NCBI GenBank assembly: GCA_016946835.1
Contig: JACVTC010000009.1
Span: 1,881,501-1,930,000 of the forward strand
Length of the DNA: 48,500 nucleotides
From: Neocallimastix lanati (nom. inval.)
Taxonomy: Eukaryota > Neocallimastigomycota > Neocallimastigomycetes > Neocallimastigales > Neocallimastigaceae
Reading direction: 5' to 3'
Below the pieces are notes generated by a model. The model was given only the letters and a program-made list of their open reading frames with translations, was not told the DNA's origin and searched no databases. Position 1 is the stretch's first letter, and the number at the start of each line of letters is the position of its first letter. Positions 48,105-48,500 of this stretch are shown piece after piece. The translations under genes were made by a program, and so were the position numbers.

Positions 48105-48500
48105 TAAGAGGAGAAGTTTCAATTCAAGTAAAAATTCAATTTTTTGGTGATAATAATCCTTTCAAAGATTCATCGGCAGGTGTTCAGTTATTTTCAACAA
48201 ATGTTTTACCACCGTTCTTTCAAATTGTATCAATTTTGGGTTTTGTAGATGCAATTAATACTGAAGACGATCCAGAATATCATTGGAGGTGAATAGATAT
48301 ATATATATATATATATTTTTTTTTTTATGTATATATATATATATATATATAATAATTATAATATGTAAAATATGTATTAGAATTATTATTTTCAATATAA
48401 AAAAAAAAAATATGTATATACATGCATACATTCATACGTACATATATATATATATATATTATAAATATTATCAGGAGTAAAGGATTCATAAAGAATAAAA
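46954..48500 (+). CDS. C2CD5: C2CD5-like C2-domain protein, 5' part (runs off the window)
   Basis: N-terminal C2 domain and start of the following conserved region of a C2CD5 (CDP138) orthologue, a Ca2+-dependent phospholipid-binding protein linked in animals to vesicle fusion and GLUT4 transport. Exons from frame and GT-AG: 46,954-47,020; 47,166-47,258; 47,432-47,445 (14 nt); 47,609-47,785; 48,104-48,288; 48,475 onward. About 187 residues are visible. MPCILKVKIISARNLPIMDR, then LTDAYVEIKF, LNPVWNEDFRFEVIDD, VLDHDAITANDAVG, GWFPLYDTIRGIRGEVSIQV and DDPEYHW all match the animal protein as I remember it. The five Ca2+ ligands expected in the top loops are present: D19, D26, D76, D78 and D84. 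The 3' part, including later conserved regions, lies beyond the window. Presence in this fungus is likely ancestral rather than transferred, since introns and codon use fit the neighbours. Confidence 0.88.

Overview
The window looks like nuclear DNA of a very AT-rich early-diverging fungus, most likely an anaerobic gut fungus (Neocallimastigomycota). The grounds are: extreme A+T content with A/T homopolymers of 30-52 bases, GT-AG introns of 145-560 bases in the housekeeping genes, TAA stops throughout, a decayed LINE whose residual protein resembles what I remember of anaerobic-fungal LINEs, and an animal-like C2CD5 orthologue. Dictyostelids are the main alternative. The assignment is inference, because no rRNA or marker gene is present.

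Positions 1-17,400 hold an array of six near-identical intronless genes for a secreted, repeat-built protein (382-457 aa) that I cannot assign to a known family. Five copies run on the plus strand at 2.7-3.1 kb spacing. The leftmost copy is inverted, so 1-3,334 and about 3,520-6,780 form a giant inverted repeat. Each protein has a signal peptide, a His/Gly/Asn-rich segment, 15-23 hexapeptide repeats of the type I-K-A-G-A-G, a Gly-His segment, a six-cysteine pattern and an acidic tail. Every gene has a perfectly conserved hairpin or paired GATA-type site 110-173 bp upstream. A conserved block of about 170 bp, richer in G+C than its surroundings, lies in the five intact intergenic units.

Positions 17,400-30,557 form a gene desert of homopolymers, microsatellites and minisatellites. 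It contains three copies of a SINE-like dispersed repeat (18.4-20.4 kb), a roughly 145-bp palindrome (22.4 kb) and a possible thioredoxin-like exon relic (29.58 kb).

Positions 30,558-32,749 encode a four-exon cystathionine gamma-lyase-type PLP enzyme. A badly decayed LINE relic interrupted by poly-A/poly-T tracts lies at about 34.9-37.4 kb, followed by a possible short DNA transposon with 24-bp terminal inverted repeats (37,975-38,743) and a 66-bp minisatellite (39.45 kb).

Positions 40,964-43,336 encode a four-exon short-chain dehydrogenase with an altered cofactor-binding glycine motif. A possible decayed gene lies on the minus strand at about 44.2-44.7 kb. From 46,954 to the window end runs the 5' part of a C2CD5-like gene with a 14-nt micro-exon. 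The three housekeeping-type genes show no common pathway; the tandem array is the unusual part of the window.
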